A stretch of 64,000 nt of DNA from Cloeon dipterum (Eukaryota; Arthropoda; Insecta; Ephemeroptera; Baetidae): contig NC_088787.1 of NCBI RefSeq assembly GCF_949628265.1, positions 32,104,844-32,168,843 of the forward strand. Direction: 5' to 3'. The position numbers and the translations under genes were made by a program. This document shows positions 1 through 11,938 of the stretch, in pieces. Below the pieces are notes generated by a model that had not been told where the DNA came from, did not search any database, and saw only the letters and a list, made by a program, of their open reading frames with translations. Position 1 is the stretch's first letter, and every line of letters starts with the position of its first letter.

Positions 1-685
1 CGGCCGGCAAATTTCATTAACGTCCAAATGCGAAAAACAGCCGGCGAGAGGGTTGCACGGGGTGGCGGCCAGCTGGAGAGCGAACGGCCTGATCGATCGG
101 CCGTCTGCACTACTCTAGGCCACCCCACCAACCAGCTGAGCAACCCTTGCTCGCACAGCTCTTTCACTACGTGCAATATCTTGAGGGACGTGAGAAATGG
201 ATACGCGTTGCTTTACTCAAATCCTTTACATCCCGACATTTCTGATGACACTTTCAACAGGGTTGATCATGTCATCATGCATGGGTGTATGATATGGTGA
301 CAAGATTCAAAAATTGAGCAATTTACATCTAATTGCACGACAATAGATGATAGTGATTGTTTAATTTTTATCTTACAATTTCACCGTTTAGAAAAAAATG
401 TTACGTAACGAGATTTTTCACGTCCCTTTTTTACTATCTTTTTTGCTTCTTCCTTGGGAGCCCGATCCCAACCTCCTTTCTGCGTGGAGAGATAATTCCT
501 ATCCACGTCTGCTATTCACGAAAGTGATCCGCTCGCGAACCTTTCAAGGGGAAAATGGTTCACGTGTGTATAGCGGCGAACCTGCTCAGCCGTCGAAATA
601 GCTCTCACACGGTGTTTTTGCCAATAACAAACAGTTTTTCGCACGGGCACGGCTGTCAAATCGGAGGTCACCCGTTAGAAATTGC

Positions 686-1175
686 TTTCATTGATCGAGC
701 GCCCGGAGCTTTAATTGGAGCTAAATTTGGACTAGCAGCTCGATTGTTTTCGCCTTCGTCTCGTCTTACCTGCGAATTGAGTTAATTAACGTCACTCGAG
801 ATGCGAGACTTTCTAAGAATACTGAAGTTGTTTTTCATTTTTCATTTCTATTTAAATGAGCCTACGAAGCGCGCAAAAAGCGAGGCCATCCATTATGGGT
901 GCACAGAATGACGCGCCCGTGCAAATCCTTTCATCAATTAGGAAAACATAATGACCATCAGAACGAATTTGATTAATCCCCGTGTGCAATGAGAGGGCTC
1001 AATTATAGGACACGATGAGGCAACTAGCGTTTTGATCGCATTATGCTGTGATATATTTTGCTGAATCAGAATATAACAAATGGATGCGGATGGGTCGCGG
1101 TCTTCCGCAAATACATTGACCAAACACATGCAAGTATGCCTCGTGTTATTTGCATTGGGAAACGGTTAATATTAA
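686..1175. repeat. Duplicated segment A (first copy)
   Basis: About 490 bp that recurs in the same orientation near 8.16-8.65 kb at roughly 97% identity by eye (about a dozen substitutions plus a short deletion). No terminal inverted repeats or coding sequence are visible. The 5' edge of the shared sequence is the stretch tttcattgatcgagcg; the 3' edge lies at acggttaatatt. It looks like part of a segmental duplication rather than a transposon. Confidence 0.85.
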
Positions 1176-4100
1176 TTTATATTTTCTATAGTAGCGTTAG
1201 TTTAAAATGATTTCAGGAGAGATGTGTGGCATTGTGGCTTTTAGTAATCATGTATCGTGATCAAATTATACTCTAAAAATTTCACGTGTATAGTTTTGTT
1301 AGTGCTTTTCCAGTAGAATCTAAATTAATATATTATGCTTTTGCTGGGAACAAATTACACCATAGCGAATCGTGCTTCAAATATTTAGATTCTGTCCTCC
1401 AGCACAAACCGAAACAACTTAATTATCATATTAGCCTATATTATAATGCTCATCCCTTCTTTTAAGACAGAATATTTCAAAAAATAAAATTAGGTCGCAA
1501 CCGAGTTAGTGAACAGATTAGTTAGGAATCGTGAACCCTATCTGATTATTTCAGAATCAGGACTGAACTTTTGTAATGTTGTTGTTTCATGTTTACATGA
1601 ATCTCTTTCAAATTTAGGCAGATGATAAATATCACTGTACTGATTTCCAGTCCATATTTGATTATTTACCATAAACGGATACGCAGCTTGCTAAAGTAAA
1701 AGACATTAAAAATTATGTATTCAGTATTTATTCAATTTTGTAAAAAAAATTGTGGTGCAAAATCTCAAAGCAAGTACATTAACACGTATCTTTGATATCG
1801 CACGTGCGACGACAGAAAAGGTAGAATTGCAAATAAATACGCGACGCCGAGGGTGGCGCGATTCGCAAGGATCGGTCGTCCGTGCGGGGGTGGCAGAAGG
1901 GCCGCCACCGCCGGCGAGAGGGAGGAAGGCGTGGCAAGGGGCGATATCGACTGGTTTGCGGCAATACAGAGCGCGTGCGGAGTGAATTGAGCCCCGCCGC
2001 GTACTTCTGCACTCTGGCGGTGCTCCTCTACTGCCGCAGCAGACCCCAACGACCTTGAGTGACCTCGCCCCGTCAAGCCCTGCTGCCGTTCGTTGCACCC
2101 ACTGATTGCGAACGAGAGCCGCTATTCAAAAATTTTAATCACACGTGAACCCCGCTGCACTTAATCAACGAGTGGGGAGGAAAAATAATGATGGTGTTGA
2201 CAGTATTATCTAGTTTTGCTGCACGAACACTTAATGGTAAAATTCATGTCATTATTGTGTTTTTCAATAAACCGCTTTAGAAAGATTCAATAAATAATAT
2301 AAATACTTTTATTTCTGAGTCATTTATACCTGTAAAATTACAATCCAAAATGAGCTATTATATTCAACTGTGCCGTTGAAATATTCTTCGCTGGTATTCT
2401 TTTTTAAAATGTCATTTTGACAATGGTTGTATGCAAAAGGAACGAAAACGTGATTTTATTTCCTCTGCTGCACTATCTAATATGTTGTGCTTGTTTGCTT
2501 TGAACTCTCGCGTTTCTTTAGAAAAGAACAAAGATGACTTGTTTTTTTTTTAAGAAGTACTCACTGCGAAGAATTTCTTGCTCTCTTTTTTGCTGCTGCA
2601 TGTATGCTTGCCAAGAATTTAATATATCATTTTACTTGCGCTGGAGCAGTGCAGCACACAGGACATTATTTTCTGTCGCAAGAATAAATTTCTGATTAAC
2701 AAACTAATTTGGAAATTGCAACATAAAAAATTAGCTTTGTAAGACACGCTTTACTTTACTATGGGGCAAAATAGCCCTGCAGAACCATAATAGAATTACT
2801 TTGAAACTAAACCTAAATCCCAAATTCTCTACTTTAAAATTTAAAATCATTGTTGAAAAAAATACCCCTCAAACCGACATGAATGGGGGATAAATAATTG
2901 GGCATCGACTTAAACAAATTAATTTAAGTAGTACATTTCTGACAGTAGGTTTCCTAATGCTATATATTGTTAAGAAAATATGGTGCATTTCTCGTAATTG
3001 GATTTATTAGGAGGAAAAGGAAAATCTATCTTAAGCACACTTACTAAAGCACTACAAACCATCTCTAGAAATATATGGGAGCACTGCCGGATTGACCCAA
3101 CCTCTCACGTGAAAGGGATATTATTTTTAAATTGGATGGCGAAAAATCTGTCTACTGGCTTCGCCTTACACACAAGTCGAAACTGTGCCGCATTACAGTC
3201 ATTCAATGAGGATTACATAAGCCATACTTCTTGACGGGATCGCCAATAATTGACCTCAAGCAAATAAAGTCTAATCGCAGAAAAAAATGAACTAATGGCA
3301 GTAAAGAATTAATCTAATGATAAACCATTATCATTTGGGATATAAATATAGCCATAACGCATAAAATTATAGTAAATGAATATTAGGTCTGGACGAGAAT
3401 CAGGAGTTATAATGGGAAGGATTGTCCTCCTTTTGAAGCTGCCTGATAATTTATTACAGTCTTAGCAATCACGAAATTAATGACGGAAATGTAGATTTTT
3501 CGAATTATTCCCATTGCATTGAACTTATTGCACTGTTCAATGTTCCCAGCATTGGAAATCCATAAATTTGCTTCTTAATTGAGCCTATAATAGAATTGCA
3601 ATGCAGGCTGCTTGCTATAAATTCCGCTTGATGGCAGCACCGATCCACGCGCGAGATATCGCTTACATTCTGACTTTACTCGCGAGCGCGGAGCACATTA
3701 TTCGGCTCGCTTGAGTTTTATGCGATCCTGATGCGTGTGAACCGCTCGGGGGCCTTTCTGCTTACGGAATGGCCTCTATTCGTCCTTTCTCATTGGATAC
3801 ATCTGATAGCCGAGGTTGGTCGGCAGCAGCTGATTGCGGCTGCCTGTGATCCACTTTCCCCGCGGCAGCTTTGGGGGTGGTCGTATCCCCTACAATGCAG
3901 CCACCCCCTGCGCGAAAGAACCGGCGGAAACAATTCCCATCCTGTTGGCATTGCTGGATTCCAGCCTACCCTCGCAAAAAACCCTCGGAAAGGGTCTGTA
4001 AGACCTCGATGACCTTTTTGGTGCCGAAGCCGGCCTCTGCAGCCGCCTTCGCGGACGTGGCTCTCTCCAGCTCGATACTGGCAAGAGTCAATGTCCTGAA

Positions 4101-7100
4101 CAGACAAGCGCACAGTTGTCGGTGCTGGAGCGACCTCCTACGCGAGTTGAGGCCTCTGAAAACCCGATACACACCGCGGCTGAGAGTTGCGACGCCAAAT
4201 GCCGTCTCTATCTCCAAACACAAAGGAGACCTCAAAATGGCTCCCAAATAAATTTGCGATCGGTGCATTGGTGTCACCAGGTGTTGGTCACGCCTTCCGT
4301 TATGGTCAGCACTAGTCCCAGGTTCAGCCTAGCGAATAGCACTCGGCCAATGTCCCTGATTTCGCTTGCCGGGCAGTTATCACAACGTGCTAATTCGTCA
4401 ACATCGCCTCCATGATGCTTTTGCTCACAGTTGCCTTCTTGAGACTGCGAAATTTGGTTTGGAAAAATGTGCAATGCATGACGTGTGTTCTGCGAGTACG
4501 CATATATGCACATGCACGCTTGAAATGATAACTAATTCAGCTTATTTTGACAACTACTAACGCACTGTCGTTGCATTTTGGCCATTTTATATATGTTTGG
4601 TGCAGCGTGGGCGGAAATCAGCTCTTATCTGCATCCTGCACAAAACTAATTTTCGCTTGATTACGCTTTTTACTGCCAGCGGTTTATTTGTACGCTCATT
4701 TTGTCTTTAAACTGCAACAATCGCAGCTCCGTGCGATATACAGGTTATCGCCCTCATGTTGAAATATGGAAGCACGAACTCGTCGCTCTCACCGCTGCGC
4801 GTACTCCTAGGATTTCATGAACGCCTGTTACTCGAAACATTTGTTTTCCCGCCAAAGAGAGGTTTTACTCAGAGCATTTTCCTCCAACAGAGAGTTCGAT
4901 TTTTGTAATTCTCGCTCTCTTCCTTCCACCCGGCCAGGTGAGATGAACTTGGTATGACGCCGAGTTGGGCCTTGTTTTCGACCAGTCGAGCTGAATTTTG
5001 GCAAATCAAAGCCTCGCCTTTAAATCGGCGAGCTTTGTTGAGCGAATTTTGCAGCACCAGGCCAGGCCGCTTGGCACTTCTCGGTCTGCTCACCAAACGA
5101 GATCGTCTTTTGTAGGCCGCTTCTAACGCTTGTCCTATTCGCAAAATACGTCATTTGTCCTTCAGGAACCCGTCCATCGCCGATGTGACTTTGCCAATAT
5201 ACCCAGGGAGCAGAGGAGCGTAGAAGGTAAATTCGCAAATTCGCAATAGTGATTTTGCACACTCTTCCGCCAGAGTGAGAATGCTGCGGGGTTCGTTCTA
5301 GCTATGGAAACTAGATAGCACCACGAGAGATTCACGGAGGGATCACTGCAAAAAAATCAGCACGCTTGTATATGCCGCGAGATGTGCCCCTTCTTCTATA
5401 TCGCGGTTGGTGTCGTGCTGTTGCCATTTCGCGCTTGCCTCAGCTGTCTTCTATTTTTGGCCTCACAACTCACAACCTGCGTCGCAGCAAATTTGAAGCG
5501 CAGAATTAATTTCTGATTGATGTATATACAAGTAAAAATCATAGCTACCAATTTTGCAAATTCCATGCAAACTCATTACCAAATTACTTAATGGTTATTC
5601 ATCCGTTCAACAGTCCTTACCTTTAATAATATGAAAATGAACTGGAGTGGTCTTCAAACTGAGCGAGCTTTTATGCTTTGCGCCAAATAACGAAGAGCTG
5701 TGTTTAACAATTTATTTTGGCACAGTTTGCGAATATCAAGGACGCTTACGAATTAGTTTGAAGCAGTGGTGATAGTTGTGTGCTTGTTCAGTTTCCTTAA
5801 CTCTTATCAATTTTTTGCCAAGCCTTCGGACGAGCTTAGTTCGCGACGGATGCTCGTGAACTTTTGCATACGCGCACACTTTCAGCGCACGATTGCGACC
5901 CGTGCACCGTTTCTTAACTCAAGCTGCTGCGCATGTAACCAAAATGGAGACTTTTGCTAATAGGGAATCATTAATTTCTAAGAGGTCAACAATAGCAATT
6001 CCGTAGAGATTAATTTTTTAATAACATATTAGTCAAAACCTGTATTTTGAACTTATAATTTTCGCTATGGAAGCAGAGGAAATATTCTGAAACTTCTGCT
6101 TTTGTTATTTAAATAGCAATGGCAAAAATCGCCAGCTATTTTATTTTGTGAGTTTACAATTTATACAAGAGACGTTTAAAATATGTTAAAAATTTACAAA
6201 TTAAAGAAAATTTACAATGAAAAATCCAGGTCGAAGAACTGGTTTCGCCCGATCAGTTGCTTAATTTCGGAAATAAAAAAACATCGCCGTCTTGAGCTAT
6301 TTGAGTTAAATCGGGAGCGCGTTAAATAGCCGGGGAATCAAACACGCTGGATTGTGCGCTTACTGTTTCATACTTCCTGGATCAATTTACAGGTCATTTT
6401 GACGAAAATTATTTAGTATGTAACAAGTTTATTGGTCTATTGTCTTCATCATCACTTAACTTGGGAAATTTATGCGAGCGTTTTTTTTTTAGATATTTCA
6501 AACATTCGAGATTATACAGAGAGAGAATAGTGAGAATTCCGAGTTCACTGAAAAATTCGCGACATTACTCATGCGTGGCATTACTCCTCCCGTATTATTT
6601 CCCAAATATTATTAATATTCTTGCTCAAGTCAAATACAATAAAATACATTAAATTAAAAGGTTATACAAAGCATGAAAGGCACAAGCGAAAAAATGCTAA
6701 AAAGATCCATCACAATCTCTGACAACTCTTTTTTGGGCAGTTAACACAATTCTCATATGACATGACCCTCTCCATATAACGATCGATATTTTAGGAAGAC
6801 GTGATGCTGTGTGGAAAGTTTTTCTGTTTATCCAACGTAACTGTAGAATTTCCTCTCGTTTTGTTTCTGTGAAACAGCAACACAGAACAAGCACGCGCAC
6901 AAGAACGCACAGCTGTATAGCTGCTAGCTTTTTCCATTCAATCTTTCAGAATACAAGGTGGGTAAGTAGAGAGAAGATTTGAAATTTGAGAAATTACAAT
7001 TTTTGCTTGTGTCACTCGACTAAAAAAATAGTTGCAAGTCGCGTGGTTTTATGCGAGCATTTAACTCGTATGAAAAGTGAAAGCGCTCCTCCCCTTTCCC

Positions 7101-7848
7101 GTACAAAAACGGAGATGATTATGCTTGTCACTCTTTTATATCACTTTCACGCTTACAGACGTCAAACCACCGCACAAAATGCCAGGCGCACATAAACCAG
7201 CTGGAGGTTTGCGGCTCCAGCTTTCCAGCTTGGCCCCGTTTGAATACTAAATTGAAGGTGTCGCAATCTGCACACATGTGCAGTTTACACCCGCTGATGT
7301 ATACGCATAAATAAATAAACAATCGTTGCTACCAATCCGAGACAAATTAATTGCTAAGAAAAAGATGAGTTTTACCGGCTTTACTCTATAGGTCGCCAGC
7401 ACCAATTATCAACATTCCCTAAGCGATAAACATTAGTAAGCAGGAGTAATCTGTTAGTATAAGGTTAGTTTAACTAATATTTCTCCATATGTTTCTACCC
7501 GTGGCTACACTCTTACTAGGCAGGTATGCTGCGCCAGGAGGTTCGTGCGTTGTGCTCCGAGCACCGTGTGTGCAATACCGCAACATCAGATATGTACATC
7601 ATGCTATATATGAAAGCTCACATGATGCTGTTGTCTATTCGCTAACGTATTTACGAATGTCTCGACACCAGCTCTGCCCCGAGCGATTTACGTTTAAAAG
7701 CAAGCTCTGGACGATCAATCGCGAAAACCAAACAGTAATGAACTGCTCGGCAGCTGTCTCTTTTAATTCAAAAATTTGTTTTACATTTAAAGGATTAAGG
7801 TGTCGTCACACAAATAATATTGTTTCGCATTATGAATGAAATTAGTCT
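1176..7848. other. Stretch without a convincing gene
   Basis: AT-rich DNA with only short open frames on both strands and no recognised protein family. Two GC-rich islands stand out: about 1.84-2.1 kb, and about 3.73-4.43 kb, where frames overlap on both strands. They could be promoter or regulatory islands of a gene outside the window, or decayed coding sequence. I see no transposase, reverse transcriptase or RNA gene here. If the flanking duplication is read correctly, this stretch is the interior of the duplicated unit that its second copy has lost. Confidence 0.6.
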
Positions 7849-8166
7849 TTCTCGACCATTTATCGCTTTTAACCCCCCAGTCTAGACAAAAATTCTTTTG
7901 GGAGGACAGTTTCCTTTTATTTCATTTAAAATGCTCCTTTACCCTTTGGGAGAGGCATTTCAACCCACTTTTACTGTCTAGCCAACTTCTTGTTAGTAAA
8001 AACGGTTGGAGGTTGGACAAAAGGCCAGACAACTGTGCTTTTGACAACTAAATTCACAGGGTAGGATTTTTTCTACTGACAAATGAATAACGCCAAAACA
8101 GCCTTTTTTCACTTCATAAACGCAGCAGGTGCATGTTTCTTTAGACTACACGTGGCTGCATTTTTT
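7849..8166. repeat. Duplicated segment B (first copy)
   Basis: About 318 bp repeated in direct orientation at 8649-8969 with roughly 93% identity by eye. It runs from ttctcgacca to cgtggctgcatttttt and ends exactly where the second copy of segment A begins. No inverted termini or target-site duplication are visible. Confidence 0.85.
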
Positions 8167-8645
8167 CATTGATCGAGCGCCTGGAGCTTTAATTGGAGCT
8201 AAATTTGGACTAGCAGCTCGTTGTTTTCGCCTTCGTCTCGTCTTACCTGCGAATTGAGTTAATTAACGTCACTCGAGATGCGAGACTTTCTAAGAATACT
8301 GAAATTGTTTTTCATTTCTATTTAGATGAGCCTACGAAGCGCGCAAAAAGCGAGGCCATCCATTATGGGTGCACAGAATGACGCGCCCGTGCTAATCCTT
8401 TCATCAATTAGGAAAACATAATGACCATCAGAACGAATTTGATTAATCCTCGTGTGCAATGAGAGGGCTCAATTATAGGACACCATGAGGCACTAGCGTT
8501 TTGATCGCATTATGCTGTGATAAATTTTGCTGAATCAGAATATAACAAATGGATGCGGATGGGTCGCAGTCTTCCGCAAATACATTGACCAAACACATGA
8601 AAGTATGCCTCGTGTTATTTGCGTTGGGAAACGGTTAATATTTAA
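8164..8645. repeat. Duplicated segment A' (second copy)
   Basis: Direct repeat of 686-1175, lying between the two B copies. A few T residues are shared at the junction with B, so the breakpoint has microhomology. Compared with the first copy it has an ~8 bp deletion in a repeated ttttcatt tract and scattered substitutions. Confidence 0.85.
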
Positions 8646-8648
8646 TAT

Positions 8649-8969
8649 CTTCTCGACCATCTGTCACTTTTAACCCCCAGTCTAGACTAAAATTCTTTTG
8701 GGAGGACAGTTTCCTTTTATTTCTTTTCAAATGCACCTTTACCCTTTGGGAGGGGCATTTTAACCCAGTTTTACTGTCTATATAGCCAACATATTGTTAG
8801 TAAAACGGTTGGAGGTTGGACAAAAGGCCAGACAACTGTGCTTTTGACAACTGAATTCACAGGGGAGGGTTTTTTCTACTGACAAAAGAATAACGCCGAA
8901 ACAGCCTTTTTTTCACTTCATAAACGCAGCAGGTGCATGTTTCTTTAGACTACACGTGGCTGCATTTTT
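8649..8969. repeat. Duplicated segment B' (second copy)
   Basis: Direct repeat of 7849-8166 with more differences than A shows against A' (about 22 in 320 bp), several of them 1-4 bp indels. It is followed by unique sequence (tcaccacaag). Confidence 0.85.
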
Positions 8970-9031
8970 CTCACCACAAGCTTTGTTCCGCTCCGTCGAT
9001 TTTCCTGCGCCTAGGGTCATGACGGTCACAC

Positions 9032-9199
9032 ATGGATGAAGAAAGCCGGGCGGCGGTGCCAGGCCGGAGTGCGGCCGGAGGAGGTGATGTGCGTGCGGAG
9101 GCCGCGACCACGCCTCCCCCGCCGAACGGAAGGCGGTGCTTGAATATTTTACCTCTGCTAAATACAGCGGAAAATCATATTTGGCCTATGGACGGCTAG
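9032..9199 (+). CDS. Doubtful 55-codon GC-rich open frame, possible first exon
   Basis: A Met-initiated frame in a GC-rich island, starting MDEESRAAVPGRSAAGGG and ending at TAG. The acidic then Ala/Gly/Pro-rich composition resembles the N-terminus of a regulatory protein. A splice donor-like GGAG|GTGATG lies inside it, so only the first ~17 codons might be exonic. No partner exon was recognised nearby and no family is identified. It may equally be a chance frame in a CpG-rich promoter island. Confidence 0.12.
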   Translation: MDEESRAAVPGRSAAGGGDVRAEAATTPPPPNGRRCLNILPLLNTAENHIWPMDG

Positions 9200-11821
9200 T
9201 CGGCGTTAAAATTACAATTTAAAAAGGGTCGCGCAAAACGTAAAATTAATTATTTTATTTAAAATATATAAATTTCCGCGCTTTCCTCCACGTTTTCAGA
9301 CTTTTTTCCCCAAAAATTTTAAATAAAGTATTAGGAGACAAGACAATTAAAAGAAGTAACTTCACTTTGCTTGCCACATCCATGGAAACGCGCAGGAACA
9401 GAGAGTATTTCCGAGTGGGATGCACCCCGGCTCATTTGAATACTAAATATCGAGAGCCATTAACACCTCTCCTTTTCGCTTGCTGCGCTCGCTCATGACT
9501 AACCGCGGAACCCTTATAACCATTTTGTGCCACATTGTTTCATTCAGCCTCATTGCTTTGCGGTTTGGAACTCAAAGAACCCTTCAATTATCATCAAACT
9601 CAATCGGGGGAAAAAATAATCGAGAATGGTTACAAAAGTTTTTGATTAAACTTTGAATCTGGGAAGTTACTCGATAAGAAAGGGACCCATCCCGCGCCGC
9701 TGTCACCAAACATATTGATAAAACTGATTATTGGAAATCGAGATAAGTTTTAAAACTCTTCCAATTTAGAATTCGCTGCTCTTTGCTCATTTGCCACATG
9801 CAGAGAGCAATCATCGTCTCTCTTTGGTCGAATTATTGAGAAATGCGACCTTGGAAATCAGCCCGCACTCACACAAAAGCCATGTATTGATATCGCATTA
9901 CCAGGCGGCCCCGCTCTTGCCAGCAGCAAATGGGGGAGAACTCACTCAATTTGTACAGGGGCTGCGCACAGCTCACAGAGCTGTCAGCAGTAACACATTC
10001 ACAGACTGACGGAGGTCGTTGCCCACCCCGCGCGGGGGCCGTCCAACCAACCAGCTGTGAATAGGTCGAGGGCCCGTTAAGAGCACGCTGGCTAATCGGG
10101 TAAACAATTGGCGGCCGCCAGCAGACAGTGAACATGGTTTCGGCCTGACACCTGCCAGGACAATTGAAAGCCTTGAGTGCCAGGCGTTCATCAGGCACGT
10201 GGAGGTCGAATTGTGAAATAGCCGTAGTAAATGGGGGCCGCTACCAGCAGGCGTCTCATTGCGGCCTGGCAGCGCGTTCTTCTGCAAGGCGGTCCTGCAT
10301 ACAAGCCGGGGGCAGGATAGGGGTGCCCAGCCACTCCCACCCTTGCCAGCAAGTGGGTACGCTTGATATTCATCAAGCAGCCTGGGTAGGGCCTCCGAGC
10401 CACTCCCTTTGTGCCGTGGACACGAACAATGCGATGTGGGGCCCAGAGAGAGGTAGTAGAGTGCGGGTAGGTGGTAGCCCTTACAGTCCCAGTCCGTCAA
10501 TGCATACCACCGCTCCGACTCACACACGCCCGTAATCGTCACTTCGCACCTGTAGGCTCAAAGATGTTCCTCAACTGTCCTCCGCTCGAGCCACGCTGGC
10601 GCGGAGCTCATGATTTCGCAGGAGGTTCCCTCATTGCTCCCTCGGCAACGTCATGTTGTGCTGTGCACACCATTCCCCACACAACGTTCTGCCACTCCCA
10701 CACTCAAAACACGGAGATAATATATTATGTGTGGGTTTTCATACTAGCTAAATATACACCTTTTCATTCTTATCACGCTCGCTTTTTTTCGCTACAAATA
10801 ACACTGCGATTTTAAAATTCAAAATATCCCAAGAAGAAAATTAAGGTTTAAGTAAAGACTAAAAAGGAATCGACATTCCCACCAGTATCGAGTCAGATTT
10901 TGTTACGGTTAATTATCTGTTGCTATTTACGCTGTGGCAGTGGCTTTTGCCAGTATCTGCGCGTGGCAGCGAGCAGCAAACGACTGGCAAGGAAAATACC
11001 AGCGCGACTTTTACCAGTATCTGCAAGATTTCAATTTTTCAGGAGGAACAAAAAACCGGTTTATCAACACAGCAACAGAAGATAGAATGAAAATTTGTCA
11101 ATATTTTGAAAATCAACACTATCATCCGGTTATTTTCATTTGCTTTACCCATCACCATGCAATAATGCCTTATGTGCAGGATTCACTCGCTGGAACAAGG
11201 CAATATCGGGGCATAATATATATTGTTTCCACGTGATAATGATGTTTTATAGGCACGCTGTTCAATTTTTATGGAAAGTTAAATATATTTTTTGGATATT
11301 TATTTTATCATTCCTTTTATTTATTAAATTTCTGGGCCAACCTAATACACTGTCATATGACATTTTTCGATTTTTTCGGTCTTTGCACCTCCAAATCTCG
11401 AGTTTTAAGTTTTAACCATTAAAATTGCTAAAACTACCCACCGTTAGACTTGTCTCGACCTCCCCTGACCAGCTAGAGGGTTTAGGGGTGCTTACCCCCA
11501 TCCCCCTTGCTCCCCACATTTCTACTATTTCGATAATAAAATTTTTAGCACGCACCCTCTGGCCTTAAAAATGAATTTCAAATAAAATAGAAAGTTTTAC
11601 ACGTATTCTTTCAGTTGTTACACCCACTGCAATGCTATATTCGGGATATTATATCTGCTTTTTACCCTCAGCAAAGCAAACAAACATTTTAAAAATATTG
11701 ACATGCATCTTTAAACGTTTGCGATCTTTGAATTGTCTGATACCTAGTTAACTAATCCTATCATTCAATATGGGGGTAGAAAAGGTTCATATTTTAAAGA
11801 TTTTAACCATTAAATTTAATT
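9200..11821. other. Stretch without a convincing gene
   Basis: A GC-rich block at about 9.97-10.55 kb carries overlapping open frames on both strands, the longest 189 codons on the minus strand (9973-10542). None shows a recognisable domain, and frames open on both strands at once are what high GC produces by chance. From 10.7 kb onward the sequence is AT-rich and looks noncoding. Confidence 0.6.
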
Positions 11822-11827
11822 TTTATT
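11822..11827 (-). terminator. Poly(A) signal of the GH31 gene
   Basis: AATAAA on the minus strand (tttatt on the plus strand), about 110 nt past the TAA stop of the GH31 gene. Confidence 0.55.
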
Positions 11828-11938
11828 TGTAAACAAAGACCGTTCATTGCGCAGCTTTTCATATTAATTACAAAGATAGAGTGTCGTCTAGAGGTATAGT
11901 ATTTACAATTATTTCACAACGCAGACACTCTGCTTGTA

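Noticed and set aside
1176-7848. A 6.7 kb mobile element inserted between A and B
   Set aside because: No terminal repeats, target-site duplication or transposase/reverse-transcriptase sequence is visible; a deletion in the second copy explains the layout more simply.
9973-10542. 189-codon minus-strand open frame
   Set aside because: It lies in a GC-rich block open on both strands, has no recognisable domain or splice context, and its composition does not look like a real protein.
10946-11030. Short direct repeat of ccagtatctgc
   Set aside because: Only two short copies; too little to call a repeat element.
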